A program made the translations under genes and the position numbers. From Myrica gale (lineage: Eukaryota; Streptophyta; Magnoliopsida; Fagales; Myricaceae), in contig OZ005617.1 in the NCBI GenBank assembly GCA_963930655.1, forward strand, positions 2,730,501 to 2,794,500: a stretch of DNA of 64,000 bases, read 5' to 3'. Every line of letters starts with the position of its first letter. The first letter of the stretch is position 1. Below, piece after piece: positions 25,201 through 37,462 of this stretch. The notes beneath the pieces were generated by a model that made no database searches, was not told the origin of the DNA, and saw only the letters and a list, made by a program, of their open reading frames with translations.

Positions 25201-26159
25201 TGAAATGATGACGCTCTGCTGCTAAGCTACCTTATACTGTGTAGACGTCCGTACGCCAAAGTTTTGTTTTCCATGTAAAGCTTGTCAGCCAACACGACCC
25301 CTGTAATTTTTGCACAAGTGCGATCACTAATGTGGTGACGCAAAACAGAATAGGAGCCGGCAAACATTTTTTCCAAATGCATTTTATCTCCTAAGAAATT
25401 GGCTCCAGTTGACCAACCAGCAGAAGGCGGTTTTGGCCATAGGAGAGAGAATCCTATCTTTATTCCTATGATTTCTTCAAGCTTTGAGCTGACATGAAAC
25501 TTGCTGTATGGCATACGTAAACCCATCAGAATTCGAAGCCCCACGTATTTAAAATACCCAAGTTTTTCAATTTATCTGGGGACTTACATCTGATCTGTCC
25601 TGACTATGACATTAGTTAGTGATAGGGCTTATCTGAGGAATCTCTGTGTTCTACCAGTTCTTTCTGATCAGATATATATGACCTTGTTCTTGACAGGCCA
25701 ACGGTGCTATCCGAGTCAAAAGCTATGAAATTCTCTCTTTTCCCATGAAACTGCGGCGCCGCATTACACTTACCACCATGACTTTTTAATGCTACTATTA
25801 TTATTTCAAGAAGTGCAACTTTTTTTCCTCCAGCATATGAATGAAAAATGTGAACAGAGCTAAAGCGCAGGAAAAACCAAGTCAAAAAGAGAGACCAATT
25901 CCAAGGAAAACCCATTCGCTTAACATACCAATCAAACAAAACAGCACACTTTGTTCTCAAATTTGAAGCGAAGTAATGATTGCGGTGGGTGTACTTTAGC
26001 ACAAAACGTTAAAGATTTGTCCCGACCATCACCAACTTAAAGAAAATGGCGCCGATTAACCGGCAAACAAGCAACTACAAACCCCACCCCAAATGATTGA
26101 TACAGCTTGCAGTTGATCAAATTATTGATGAGTTTCCCAAAGGATTCCAATTTGCTCAA
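25201..26159. other. Intergenic region, nothing recognised
   Basis: Two moderately long minus-strand frames (25227-25544 and 25616-26002) have no recognisable motif. The last 150 bp should be the 3' UTR of the C2 gene to the right. Confidence 0.5.
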
Positions 26160-26750
26160 TCACAGCCATGACCCACTGTACCCACCTATGGGTGTGAACA
26201 ACGTTGCCGGTATACCAATTACCGTATGACACGTGTCAAGTGTCTGCGAGTCCGAAGCTACAACCCTTTGGCCGGCTACGGGGGCTAAACTTTCAAGCTT
26301 TATGGCTAGGTGGACAATACCATGGCTTCTTGAACCGTCTCTCGCCCGTAGCCGGTAGCTCAGGTACCGAACTGACCCTACCGGCGGGGACCCAATATCG
26401 TAGGCCGGAATCTGACACCAACCCAGTTGAACCTGTCCCTTAATGAGCCTCTTGGTGCAGAGCTGGAGATAAATGGCGGAGTATCTGTTGGCAAAGAAGG
26501 TGCTGTCTATAGGGACATGAAACTTGTCATCCCAGGTGGGGTTGGTCCCTCCTTCATCGTCCACCCTTGTTTTGTAGACGTGGCAATGCTTATCACCCTT
26601 GGCGGGCCCGTATGGACTAGGCGGGAGCGTGGTGATGGCGGCGAAGGGTCTGATACGGCGTGGAAAGAGAGTGGAAGAGCTGGTTGGGAGTCCCTCTGCT
26701 GACAGTACAGCTATCTCCAGCAGGAACGGCTGTTGGTTTTGCTTCAACAT
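26160..26750 (-). CDS. C2-domain protein, BON1-associated protein (BAP) type
   Basis: Single-exon frame of 196 residues starting MLKQNQQPFLLEIAVLSAEG. A C2 fold covers about residues 7-130: the LEIAVLSAEGL first strand, HVYKTRVDDEGGTNPTWDDK (the typical NPTWDD turn), then an FANRYSAIYLQLCTKR strand and GWCQIPAYDIG. The C-terminal half contains RYLSYRLRARDGSRSHGIV and a short tail with VIGIPATLF, as in plant BAP1/BAP2-like proteins. Those bind phospholipids and partner the copine BON1 to restrain defence and cell death. The length matches the family (about 190-210 residues) and the frame is intact. The exact orthologue cannot be named from sequence alone. Confidence 0.82.
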   Translation of the reverse strand: MLKQNQQPFLLEIAVLSAEGLPTSSSTLFPRRIRPFAAITTLPPSPYGPAKGDKHCHVYKTRVDDEGGTNPTWDDKFHVPIDSTFFANRYSAIYLQLCTKRLIKGQVQLGWCQIPAYDIGSPPVGSVRYLSYRLRARDGSRSHGIVHLAIKLESLAPVAGQRVVASDSQTLDTCHTVIGIPATLFTPIGGYSGSWL

Positions 26751-26833
26751 GGTGGGTTAGTAGATTGTGTTAGTATTGGAACTTGGAAGTGCTCGTACTG
26801 TGGGAGTGAGTGAGGAGGAAGAAAGAGATTCTG

Positions 26834-26840
26834 ATTTATA
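26834..26840 (-). promoter_or_regulatory. TATA box of the C2/BAP-like gene
   Basis: Read on the minus strand this is TATAAAT, about 85 bp upstream of the ATG at 26750 and within an AT-rich patch between GC-richer flanks. Confidence 0.6.
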
Positions 26841-26859
26841 CATATAAAAGTAAAGGGAC

Positions 26860-29641
26860 TTTGATGTTCTCGGGGGAAGAGAAGAGAACTCTCTTGGGAA
26901 CTTCAGGGGTTACTCACAGTGCAGTTTCTCCGTGGAATATTTGAATGGGAAATGGAAAATTAAACGGCTGTGCTTCTGAGAGGAAAACGCCGTGGATTTT
27001 TTTACAGGGGAAATGCTTGGTATTTTCTTAGGATTTTTTTAGAAAAAATGTAACGGCTCAACATCTTTGAATTGGTAAAATTAATTATGAACAATTAAAT
27101 TTTTCATAAATTAGTAAGTCGACTGAGGAAAGAAACAAGTCAGGACCACATCAAGAGTCTGTTTGTTTACAAAGAATTCTCAGGATTTTTTGAATCCTCA
27201 GAATTCTACAACCAAACATCATTTTTCACACCACATAAATATAACTACAACACGCATACCAATAAAGTTAACATCACATAAAAATTCTCAAAACACAAAA
27301 AATTCTCACAAAACACTTTAACCGAACATCTCCAAGTTTAAAGTATACGTACCTTCGTAGGTAACATTCAATTTAATCTATGGGTTTATGTCTGTCTCAA
27401 AATTGGCTGAGCAAGTAAGTCATTTTCTTTCTTTATTTTATAAATAATTGCAGTTGCAGGTACGCTAGGTTTGGTTGGTTTAAATAATAGAATTGTGCCA
27501 TCCACATATCTTATACTGAAAGAGAGTCCAGAATGGCCTTTTGTGTCTTAAAATCTTCAAACAAATAATTTTATAATATTATAATTCGAAATGCCATAAA
27601 CTCCATTTCCATATATTTAACTTATACGAACATATATAGTAAAAGGTGATAGAAAGGAGAAAATCTTTTATACTTCACTGATAATAAGAGAAGAAGTTAA
27701 GATACCTATGGATAATGTTATTAAAATATGGATTAATACTAATTTGGATCTAGCTGATTATATATTTAGAATCTCTTAATTTTGCTTTCAACTATATATC
27801 TAATTAACATCTCTTGTATTAACCGTTGAAGAACACCAATATCAATGGAGCCAATCATTTCAACCTTATAAATATACAGAAAGACTAAGAAAAAGAATTG
27901 CAAACTAATGATTGGATGAACCAAAAGGACACCAGATTTCAATGGCTGGAAACATCTATCACGAGAGTATGGTAGACAAGTTGATTTAAGAATCGAGAAA
28001 GAGGAACACCTAAACGCAAGTGTGAGGACAAAAGGTCTGAAGGAAAAAATAGGTTCCTCCAGTCGTTACTAATATTGTGATGTGAGTCATTCAAATTGGT
28101 TTGATCTTTCCCGATTCTCCTTAGCCCTCCACTTTTTGAGGGGAAATAATTAATAAAACGTGGCGGATCGATGCACCATGACAATTGCCAGTGACCCAAG
28201 TTGCAGCTGTAAAGATGAATAATTAAATATCCCGCTGCTTTCCGTTTTCCCTGATTTTTCCACAGAATTGTTAGTCGGTATACGGCATTCGATCGAAGCC
28301 TTGTTGTCCATTTGTCATATTAATCGTCTTGTTCCTCCAATATTCTATATTGGGTCTTTCAACAGTGAGAGGTAAGAAAACTATTCTCCTAAAAATGGAA
28401 TACTATATATTATTAACTCATACAACGTCCTAATGCCTCCACTTGACGATTCAAATTATCAATTTCAGATAATATATATACATTTGTTGTTTTACCGAGT
28501 CAAGACGGGCCGATCGATTCTGGAAGCTAGCCACAGCCACAGGGCACAAAGTTAGGTTCCAAAGAAAATCACAGCCACTCGGTAAAAGCTACAGGGCGTG
28601 TCACATGCAACCCCGCTGTACTGGAGTTTTCCATGGGCCTACTTGATTGGTCCCCATCCCCAATCAGGCATGCATGCAATTTTCTAGCGTGTAGAATAGG
28701 CTCGACCACCGATTTTGTTGAATCTTTCTTCATGTATATATATTATATATATGCACACTGCGTTTGGTATCGACTTTGTTGTGCTGGAACCCATGGGAGC
28801 CGGAGGGGAGAAGTACTTGATGGACTTCTTTAGGCAGGAGAAGAGGTTGTGTTTGGTGCCAGACTTTATGTAAATGCCTTGCAGCTTCGAGATTTTCCTT
28901 TGGTGGCAATAGGAGCTTCAAGTTGTCATGCATGTTACAGACTGCATCATGCATGCATGTTGTTATGAGCATTTTAATTCCTGTAACCTATATAACTTGT
29001 GGGGCTGGGGCTGACTCGTGTTGTGGAGCTAGCAATGAGTCACCAACACATGCAACTGAGAAAAAGTGTGGAACAATGTGTTAAAGTCGGAATTACTCTA
29101 GAAGTTTTCAGCAAGAGCCGTCTGTGATGACATAATTGTGAACCAACAATTACGTACTCTTTTACCTAACTTCACAGATATTGCATGTCTTCTTGAACAG
29201 AAAATAGATAAATTAATATTCCAACATACCCGTACTAGAAATGTCTTTAATTAATTAATTTGTTTTCATTCTCCTTTTGATCGGCTTGACGTTCATAGGT
29301 GATGATCAATTAATGACGTAACTATTAGGCAAGAAAAGATTATCGTTTCATTTTTATCATAAAAGACCTCTTTTTAACTTAAGAAAATAAATATTGCAAA
29401 AACAAGTTCTATCTGATTATTTGGGATTACCCACTTTTGGGTAGTAATTTAGTGGTAAGGGATGTGTTAAGTCAAGGACTTATAGTTGGACAAAAAAACT
29501 GTAAAGAGCATTTCCAGTGGCCATGGAAATGGACTTCAATGACTCAAAGAACTAGGGTATACTAACACTGAAATTGATGTATGGGAGATAGGAATGCAAC
29601 ATATATATGGTTGATACATAAGACAATTTTGTATCATACCA
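26860..29641. other. Intergenic region
   Basis: Apart from the MITE at 27154-27332 I see no gene. A minus-strand frame (27939-28199) and short frames at 28633-28972 show no recognisable motif. The sequence is AT-rich with several short homopolymer and TA tracts. Confidence 0.5.
27154..27332. mobile_element. MITE with internal hairpin (copy A)
   Basis: Ends gagtctgtttgtt and aaccgaacatctcc form an imperfect terminal inverted repeat. An internal hairpin (gaattctcaggatt, then aatcctcagaattc) lies at about 27174-27206. Nearly the whole element reappears inverted at 50039-50219, including 'cgcataccaataaagttaac'. Confidence 0.8.
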
Positions 29642-30005
29642 CTAAAAGACGTAATTGCACCTGCAGTCCCTGTGATATTTTGAAAGAAAATCCTTGAGGT
29701 AAGAAAAGATACATCTAAGTCCCTTATTCACATTTTCTTTAAGATCTAGTTCCTCTCTCCATCCATGTCTCTTTCAAGAACGGTAAATGCAAACTGGAAA
29801 GAGCAAATTCCTTGTTCTTTGTTCTTCTTCAACTTCTATTGAATACGCGAGCAAATTTACCGTTATCAAAAGAGATAACGATGGACAGAGGGCAGAGGGA
29901 CCAGATTTTTCAGAAAACGTGATCACATAAACTTAGTGTCTCTTTGGACTTTTATTGCAACATTTCAATACCAGAAGGACTGCAGGTGTAATTATGCCTT
30001 TTTAG
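29642..30005. mobile_element. Foldback MITE with about 28-bp terminal inverted repeats
   Basis: Left end ctaaaagacgtaattgcacc continuing into ctgcagtcc matches the reverse complement of the right end (ggactgcaggtgtaattatgcc then tttttag) with few mismatches. The interior is non-coding. No clear target duplication was found. Confidence 0.75.
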
Positions 30006-32707
30006 GATATAATGCAAGGTCTGTAAGAAAAACCTCCAATATGGGCCTTCTAAAGTCATAGAGTAGGACATTCGAAAATGACAACAACATATATTAGGCT
30101 AAGTTGTAGCAATAGATCAAATAGGGAAGGTACATGAGGACGGACGATGACACCGCGGGACAGATGTCCAACAGTTGACAGTAATCTGTTAATCAATGAA
30201 GATAGCTTGTGACAAGAAAGATCGCAAAACGATATTGAGACGTCCTTGCTGTTTTTAAATGGTAGACTTTGCCTACACCCTTTCTACACGGTTGCCTGTC
30301 TTTGCTGTTTTTCTTCGTTTCTGGCTCTGTTTGCTGATTTTAAATGCCATTTGAACCGACGAAATCTACAGGAGTTGTCCATTTGAATTAATCCCTTAAT
30401 CATGATTTTAATAGGCTATATATATTCATGGAAGTATACGTAGTAGAACCTCGAGGCATCTTTTTACAGGGTGTGTTTGGCAAAACCCTCGTATCCCTAA
30501 TAACGGAGACCCAAATTTTCTTTATTTTGGTTTAGTTATTTTAAAAAAAATATGATTTTTTTCTTATTTTATAAACGTGGCACATTTTGATTGGTAATAG
30601 CATGGCTTTGAAAGTTATATTATATCAATTTTTGTTAGAAAGAGAAGGAAAAATTGGACGGAGGGACTCATAGACTTTTTGGTGGAAATTAAAATCACAT
30701 GACCAATTCATCATGAGTAGAAATCACATGTGTGTGGTGCACCCGAGCATTTATGTGGGTCAGTTTTAGAAAACAAAAGAAATACGAAAAATATAAAACC
30801 TAAAAATATTTTTCAGTGGGCTTAAAGAGAGAGAGCGAATTTGAGCCCACTCAAAAAAGGTCAAGTCTTGGTGGGATATTATTTAAATATCTAACTATTA
30901 TTATCTTTGTTGGTAAGAACCAACGAGGATAAGGGCCAAAAAGTAGCCTAAACCTAACGATAAGGGGCCTTGATAGTGGGCTGAAGGACACTTGTTACAG
31001 CGAATTATAATCTATAAAACAAAAAGTAACTCCAAGGGGAGCCAAAAAAAGTATCGTAACAATCGTGTATTGGATTAGGCTTTAAGTTGGTGCTGTCAAA
31101 ATACATAAATTTATAAATTAATAGATATTAAATATACTAATTTTAGATTAAGGTCGAGACTCTTACATTAATGTCGAAAGAATTTGTCCATATTTTGAGT
31201 GAAAGAACTCCCATCTATGTTTTTGAATGGGTAGATGCAGTTGAGACTTGCATCAAAATGGAGGGACTATCCATACTTTGAATAGATACACATTGTATAT
31301 TAAATATTTTAGAGTCCACACCATCCATAAATATTGTTTTTATCTTACCATCAAATCATGCCACAAATTTAAAAAAGATCCTCGTTACTCTTGGGAGGTG
31401 TGAAGAATCTAACTTACCAAAGTCGAAAAATTTCAAGAGCCTAGGTGAAAAAGAGAGCAAAAATCGAACAACATATCATGTTTAGGTAACAAGGTGTGCA
31501 TTACTATACTAGTATTGCCTAACATTGTATATGTGAGGGGCCTTGAAATACTCAGCCTGACCAGACTACTTGGGCTCGGGCCCATTAGCCGGTTAGTAAC
31601 CCCGAATAGCCGACCGCGCGTCAGAATCTGATACCCGCTCTCACATAGAGGCCTGACTATCCGGAGAATCCTCATTAATATTTGAATGGCTAATGACACT
31701 CTCCTAAGACAACTCTACATCCATGAAGCAGCTTCGCAATAGGAGTCCTGAAGCACGAACTATTAGACTCTTATTAGGACTCTACTACCTTCCAATATAA
31801 ATAACCAGATATTCTCCCTCACACTCTCTCAAGTTTTCCTACCTAATACTAAACTCTTTCCCTAAAAACTAATTTGGCGGTCGAAAACTTGATCCGAGGC
31901 CACTCCTCGGTAATTCTAGTAGGTTCACTCGACTTTCTAGTATTGTGATACTTTTTGGCATCATCAATATGTACAATTGAAGGAGACATTTTCCTTTTTA
32001 AAATCTCCTTCCTAAGTGTCACAAACAGAAAGAAAAACACCTCTTAAATGGTATGTAATAAGATCAATTAGATTCGGGTGATTAAACTTAATACTAATCA
32101 AATAAAACGACAAACTTTGGCTCAAATCAAAATAACAACAAACTCTTAAGAGGAGGGGTTAGATTTCAGTTTAGCCAAAGAATGCAAAAACTATCATTGA
32201 CACAAAATAATGACCAAAACTTGCTAACCCTAAAACAAAAGCTTAAGCAAACATTGAGTACCCATAATAACTTGTTTCCCTTTATAAATATATTTCCGAT
32301 TCGATACATTGTGAGCCGGATCCGTGAGCCGGTACGTACTTTTCGCACCACCACCTTCCGAACTTTTTGACAAACTTTCTGGAGCCTCTTCTTTTATCAA
32401 CTTTTTGGGAAGCTGGAATCGCCATCTTTTTATTAACTCCCTTGTGATTCCAGATTTTACGGTTCCGCCATCGGCGGATACTCACGCGCTCATGTCAAGC
32501 AACGATCCCTTCCCTCCCTCGTCTCAATTTCCACACCAGAAGAAAATGGCGCCGTGTCTTGCTTCTTACTTTACATCAAACTATATTTAACAGGCAGCAG
32601 ACAGCACCGAGGGTCAATTTCCTCGACCACGTGATCTCCTCGTGATCCGCGTTCCCGCTGTGCCCTCGTTGTACCCATCGAAATCCAAATCCGCGGCTCA
32701 TCAGTCA
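30006..32707. other. Intergenic region with possible LTR relic
   Basis: No gene is supported. Between about 31500 and 31960 the sequence has LTR-like traits: a GC-richer 5' part, a TATA-like 'atataaata' near 31797, a CT-rich stretch (ctccctcacactctctcaag) and then 'tttggcatcatcaat'. I could not find a second copy or a target duplication, so this is weak. 32041-32707 includes the 3' flank of the heat shock factor gene. Confidence 0.35.
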
Positions 32708-33893
32708 TCATTGTCCTAGCTCCAGCCACCGGGGTTCCTGATGATCAGAATTCTCATCCAACGGTTCTGATCTCACGTCAGACCCGGACTCTCTCTCCTG
32801 CGAATTTTCCCCATTTTCCCCATTCTGACCTTGCCTACATTCCGGCTCCGCCTGCTCCTCCTCCTCTTCCCTCCTCACGCGCTTAGCCCTGATTGAAACC
32901 CCGAACAGTCTCGGCGTCGTTTCTTCCTCCCCTTCCTCCTCGTCCGCCTTCTGGGACCCGCCGCCTACCGCTGTGTCCTCTGTCACTGTCACCTGCTTCG
33001 CCGGCAAAAGCTCCAGAGGCTTTCCCTCCGGTATGGGAACACCACCGCCACGGTCCAGATGACCGGACGAGTAGTTCGTCAACAGAGCGAGGATGTTATT
33101 GCACAGGCCCCTCAGCTGAGTCAGCTCGTGATTTAGCTGCGTGTTCTCCTTCCTCAGCCGCTCGTTCTCTTCCCGGAGCTCAGGTGTTGTGATACAGCTC
33201 GAGCTCCTAGGTACTACCACCGCAGTGGCTTGCGCCACCGGCGATGAATTCGACGATATCACTTGCTCGTCACCGGAGTTTGCCGGAGATACCGTACGCG
33301 CCAGTACTGATACTGCCGCTACTGTCACGGCAGCTGCAGCCGGACAAGCAGCTGAGATGGCCGACGGAGAGATCTTCCGCCGTTGTATGTCTCGGAGTAG
33401 CCCTTTCTCGCCTCTCTTGAAGTAATCATTCGCGAATTCCCATCGATCCGGCACAACTTTCCGAAATCCCTGCGGACCCACCCAAAAAATGAAAAAGTCA
33501 GATAAATCTGAAAATATGTAGTAAAACTTCATATCTTATTTGCATTCCGGGAGAGCATAAGAAAGTAGGATGAGATCATGAGAATAACTTCATCTTGTGT
33601 ATGCGGATAAGGATGTGGAGGCTTACGTAAGTGTTGAGTTGGCGAACGAAGCTGGAGAAGTTGTTGTGCTTGAAATACTTCGGGAGCAAATCGCGGGCGA
33701 ATTCAGCGGGGCGCCATACTATGAAGGTGGATCCGTCGTCGTTCCAGGAAATGAGGTCGTCCACAGCGGGGTCGTCGACCAGTTGATAGGTCTTGACGAG
33801 GAATGGAGTGGGCAAGGTTCTCTGCGACTCCCCGATTCCAGCTCCCTGCACCGGTCCGGAATCGCCAGTCTGCTCGACCGGCAATGGTGCCAT
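32708..33893 (-). CDS. HSFB2B: Class B2 heat shock transcription factor
   Basis: Two exons, 33893-33627 and 33469-32708, separated by a GT-AG intron at the position conserved in plant HSFs (after QLNTY, before [12 protein letters not shown]), giving 342 residues. The DNA-binding domain spans [14 protein letters not shown] to [16 protein letters not shown]. The short class B oligomerisation region ([16 protein letters not shown]...LRGLCNNIL) follows. Near the C-terminus is the repressor motif [14 protein letters not shown], which marks class B HSFs that lack activation domains and act as repressors. I start at the ATG at 33893 ([10 protein letters not shown], as in homologues); a longer frame to 33941 begins with GTG, not ATG. 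The choice of B2b over B2a rests on synteny. Confidence 0.95.
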
Positions 33894-34446
33894 GGCCTTC
33901 GCTGTTGGATCTGAGGCCAACAAGACTGGAACTTTCGACACAGGTTCTCACTTCCCGGGTTGGCTCAATCCGATTTTCATAAACTCCTAGATGATACAGA
34001 CAAAAACTGATAATTATAAAAAACAAAAATATCATTACTATTATATTCCTTTTGGTAGACAAGAAGGTTCAAGAAAACGGAAAGCAGAAGAAAATAAAGA
34101 AAGAAATATGTAAAACAATAACGTTACTTCATCCACTAAGACCTATCCAGCATGAAATAACAGATTCAAGATCTCAAAATTCTTCCAATGTTTCCTTTAT
34201 TTTCTTCTACTTGTCCCTTCGTCTAACAGAGACGAACACGCGAGGAAGGACTCAAAAGTGACTCTTGTTAATGTTTACCTGGAAAGCGCGGATGTTTTCG
34301 GCCGAACAAACTGCTGAAATGTCTTCACCAACCAAACATGTAGTACGAAATCTGCTTCGCTACCAGCCTACGAACCTAATCAGGCAACGTTAAAGCAAAC
34401 GTCGCCGGTTGCAACTGAGAGAGAGAGAGAGAGACAGCTTTTGTTA

Positions 34447-34461
34447 CTTCTAGAAGGTTCG
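34447..34461. promoter_or_regulatory. Heat shock element 1
   Basis: cTTCtaGAAggTTCg, three perfect alternating units of the HSE consensus, about 550 bp upstream of the HSF start codon. Confidence 0.7.
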
Positions 34462-34513
34462 GGGAGGTGCGAATTAAAGATAATGGAGGGGATGGAAAAA
34501 TGGAAATCCGTGG

Positions 34514-34527
34514 GTTCCAGAAGGAAA
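34514..34527. promoter_or_regulatory. Heat shock element 2 (weaker)
   Basis: gTTCcaGAAggaaa has two perfect units and a partial third. Confidence 0.45.
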
Positions 34528-34592
34528 AAAGGAAACTAAAAGATGAGAAAAAGAGCAAATGAGAGTGGGCCCACTGAAGGCGCGAGAAGAAA

Positions 34593-34599
34593 CTTTATA
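34593..34599 (-). promoter_or_regulatory. Candidate TATA box of the HSF gene
   Basis: Minus strand TATAAAG. It sits about 43 bp downstream (in transcription direction) of a perfect HSE. If used, the leader would be about 670 nt. Confidence 0.5.
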
Positions 34600-34641
34600 C
34601 CGGTGCTTTTTGAGTGCGTGGAGCTTCTCTTCTGCGGTCTT

Positions 34642-34656
34642 TTTCCAGAAGCTTCC
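34642..34656. promoter_or_regulatory. Heat shock element 3
   Basis: tTTCcaGAAgcTTCc, a perfect three-unit HSE placed just upstream of the candidate TATA box, where HSF binding usually drives heat induction. Confidence 0.7.
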
Positions 34657-35089
34657 CATCTATCTTTCAAAATTTTTTTTTTTAAAGATAAATCTTGCCA
34701 TTACGGGTTAATATACGCGTCGGTGATGAGGTGAGCCGATCCCAGGGAGAGCCTCAGAGCCCAGTGCGTTCCATTATTCTTGCCACCTGTGCCTCGTCAA
34801 TGACTCAAATCTATTCAAAACGCTGATAGATTGGGATGGACTTTAAGACGTGGCAAAATTGAGTTGGACAAGATGGAATATTCCTTTCTGCTTTCCACGT
34901 TTCCTTCGTTTTACCAAGACAGCACACTCATAAATCTTTTCATTCTTTTTTCCTTTTTTATACTCACAATTTTTTTCAATAAATTACATTTTATATCTTA
35001 GAACTAGCGAAACATTTTTACAGCGTTTGTCATTCCAAAATTTTTATAAAATTTTATTAATCAAACTTCAAAATTTTAATTTTACTTTT

Positions 35090-35460
35090 ACTTTTAGTAT
35101 TAAACTCCTTATTAGACTCTGAGTTTTATACTCTTTATCGATTTGGTCCTTAGATTTTAAATTTGGTCACATAAGTCCTTAGGTTATTATTATTTATCGA
35201 TTTAATCATTCCGTCTAATTTCGTCCCTTACATGCACAGTCAGCTAATGGCGGACACGCCACACCTAATAAAATCGTTCCACGTGTCCTAATTTTTAAAA
35301 TTTTGAATTTTTGTTTTAAAAAAATAAAACGCACAGGGGAGGAAGGTCAACCCTTCGCGCGAGGGAGCCTAGATCCGGGCTCCCCATGACCAGGGTGGCT
35401 TCCGCCGCGAGGAGTGGCCACGAGCCACCCCGCGGCTCCCTTGATATGGGGTGGCCGGGC
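35090..35460. mobile_element. Decayed half of the 742-1514 foldback family
   Basis: The same order of motifs appears as in the left arm at 742: 'ggtccttag', 'agtccttaggttatt', 'gtcagctaatgg', 'acacgccacac' and 'cacgtgtcc', then the GC-rich 'gagcctagatccgggctcccc' type palindrome at about 35366. The right arm is absent or unrecognisable. Confidence 0.65.
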
Positions 35461-35611
35461 TATGGATCTCGTGCTAGTCTCTCAAGAGTTTGTCTATAGG
35501 TTAAGTGAGCCTACTTTTTATATGGGTTTGTGGTGCAAAATATTATCTTGTTATAAAATAAAATATAAAAAATTATCAAGTTTAACACCTTGCTTCTTTA
35601 AATAACTAGCC

Positions 35612-35612
<1 letters not shown>

Positions 35613-35642
<30 letters not shown>

Positions 35643-35643
35643 T
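35613..35643. repeat. (ATT)n microsatellite
   Basis: About ten uninterrupted TAT/ATT units. Confidence 0.9.
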
Positions 35644-36157
35644 ATGACTCATGTTGCAATCTAATTGTTAAAATCAAAGAAAAGTAAGTTTTTATGGAAT
35701 TGTTTTTTTCTCAAAGAATGTAAATTGAAACCATAGTTTTTGGGATAAATAAAATTGTACTATGTTTCCTTTGTAACATTCAGATCTTTTAATTTGATAT
35801 TTGATAGCTGAAATTTCTACTGAGTTGTAATGTGCAATCTAGGGATCCAAACTATCCTGCATGACTTTACCTAAATCCCTCCTTTGCTCCTCTCCTGGAC
35901 GGACCCCCCCCGCCCCTTTTTTTCTTTGGTTTTGTGGGCAGCTCTCATCTGCCAGGCTGTTGAATTGACTCAACTCTACAAAGGCTATATTAGCTGAACA
36001 ATGCAAATTTAAGGAAATACCTGGCCTTTCCGATTTTTGTTTGTGACCTGAAATTTATGGTGTAACGTGTTTCAATAATTGTGTTGGTTAGAATTAATCA
36101 TTGCTATTTGCTTGTGCTTTTGTATGTCATGTCCTCTTCTCTTCCTAGATAATGAAT

Positions 36158-36563
36158 TAGGGCTGCACAAGTAGAAGTTAGATTCGATTTTTAGACCAGA
36201 ATTCGGTCAGATCGATTTCGATTGTATCTAAAATGAAGTATCATACCGGTCCGATCTGGAGTGGTCCAGACTGGTTTCATTTTTTAATTTTTAATTTTTT
36301 TTTTGTAAATCGGGGGAAATTGAGGACTTAATTTTGAAAGGAGAAAGTCGGAATGGACTCAAGAGAGTAGGGAGGGCATTAAAATACATAATTTTGACTG
36401 AGTGTTTTTATTTTTAAGTTTAAAGTTGTATTAAAAAAATATTATTTAAATTAATAAATGTTGTTCGGTCCAGTTCATACCGGATCTCAAATGGCCTGGA
36501 CCAGACAGAATAAATGCTGTTTTTCAAATGCGGTCCGGTCCGATATGGTTTTGTGCAGCCCTA
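36158..36563. mobile_element. hAT-type MITE with perfect 8-bp target duplication
   Basis: Terminal inverted repeats TAGGGCTGCACAA and TTGTGCAGCCCTA. Perfect target duplication taatgaat at 36150-36157 and 36564-36571. The sub-terminal regions carry repeated 'ggtccg/cggacc' motifs. These traits place it in the hAT superfamily; there is no transposase. Confidence 0.9.
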
Positions 36564-36572
36564 TAATGAATT

Positions 36573-36750
36573 CCAATTTTAAACATTCAAAATTTTCATC
36601 CAATAGAATAATTCTCCAAAATACTCTGTCCCAATCAGATCATCACTTTTCACTCCAAATAAATATAAAAAATTCATTCAAATCATCTCACTTTTTCACT
36701 TTTACACGAACTTCAACACCCCAAAAATTTAACAATCAAACACCACCTTA
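36573..36750. mobile_element. AT-rich gtttg-family MITE, partial
   Basis: The right end (caatcaaacaccacctta) and the interior phrases 'aaattcattcaaatcatctc' and 'actttttcac' match this family. The left end abuts the hAT element and is unclear. Confidence 0.6.
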
Positions 36751-37462
36751 GTTTAGCCCTTCGTTTAGCAACATGCCAACTTGAAATTCTTAACAAGCAG
36801 GAACACTTGTCTTAATGCCCTTCGTTTTATCACTTGTTCCTCTTCTATTCCCTTAAGTCGGACGTTCAATTGTTAATGCACCGTCAATATATCAAAACAC
36901 GCTGATTTTAGAAACAATCGGTCTGCGTTTTGGTCTGCTATTGCCCGTATTGCACAACGTATCTATGACCCGTCTTTTAGGGGAGGAGAGCAGCATTAAG
37001 GGCGACGGCCTTCTCGACCCCAGCACGCGCTTCTTGTTCAACTTTGAGCAAGCTGTTAACAAGCCCATGGAACGTTGCATTTGACAAGCTGAAAGCTGAG
37101 GTGGATAAGGCAACTAAGACTTTTAGACACAAACACGGACACGAACAAATAGGTATGTTTGTGTACTCGGATACTTTTTCTATTAATGCTATGTTTGTGT
37201 CTTTGCCTCCCCCCCTCCCCAAAAAAAAGGTATTGGCCGGTGCTGAACAAAATTGTGCAGGATTGCAAAGAACAATGTTCTGAGTTCTTTATGTATGGAC
37301 TATATATCCAAAACTCTGATACACAACCATATAATTGAAAAGGTACTAACTATACTCGGTGACAGGAATGCCTGCTGGATTCTAAGTTCTCAACATTGAA
37401 GGAATTGCTTTAAGAGGCAGACTCTCAGCATCTTTGTGGATAACTATTTTGCAAAAATCTCT
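36751..37462. other. Region without a supported gene
   Basis: The stretch 36975-37130 has protein-like composition in one plus-strand frame (around SKLLTSPWNVAFDKLKAEVD), but I do not recognise it and see no clear gene structure. Confidence 0.3.

Larger units (their letters stand above)
34660..36157. other. Intergenic region with a relic of the large foldback element
   Basis: No gene is seen. It includes the relic at 35090-35460 and an ATT microsatellite at 35613-35643. Confidence 0.5.

Noticed and set aside
33894..33941. Longer N-terminus for the heat shock factor (16 extra codons)
   Set aside because: The codon at 33941 is GTG on the minus strand; the first ATG (33893) gives the start seen in homologues.
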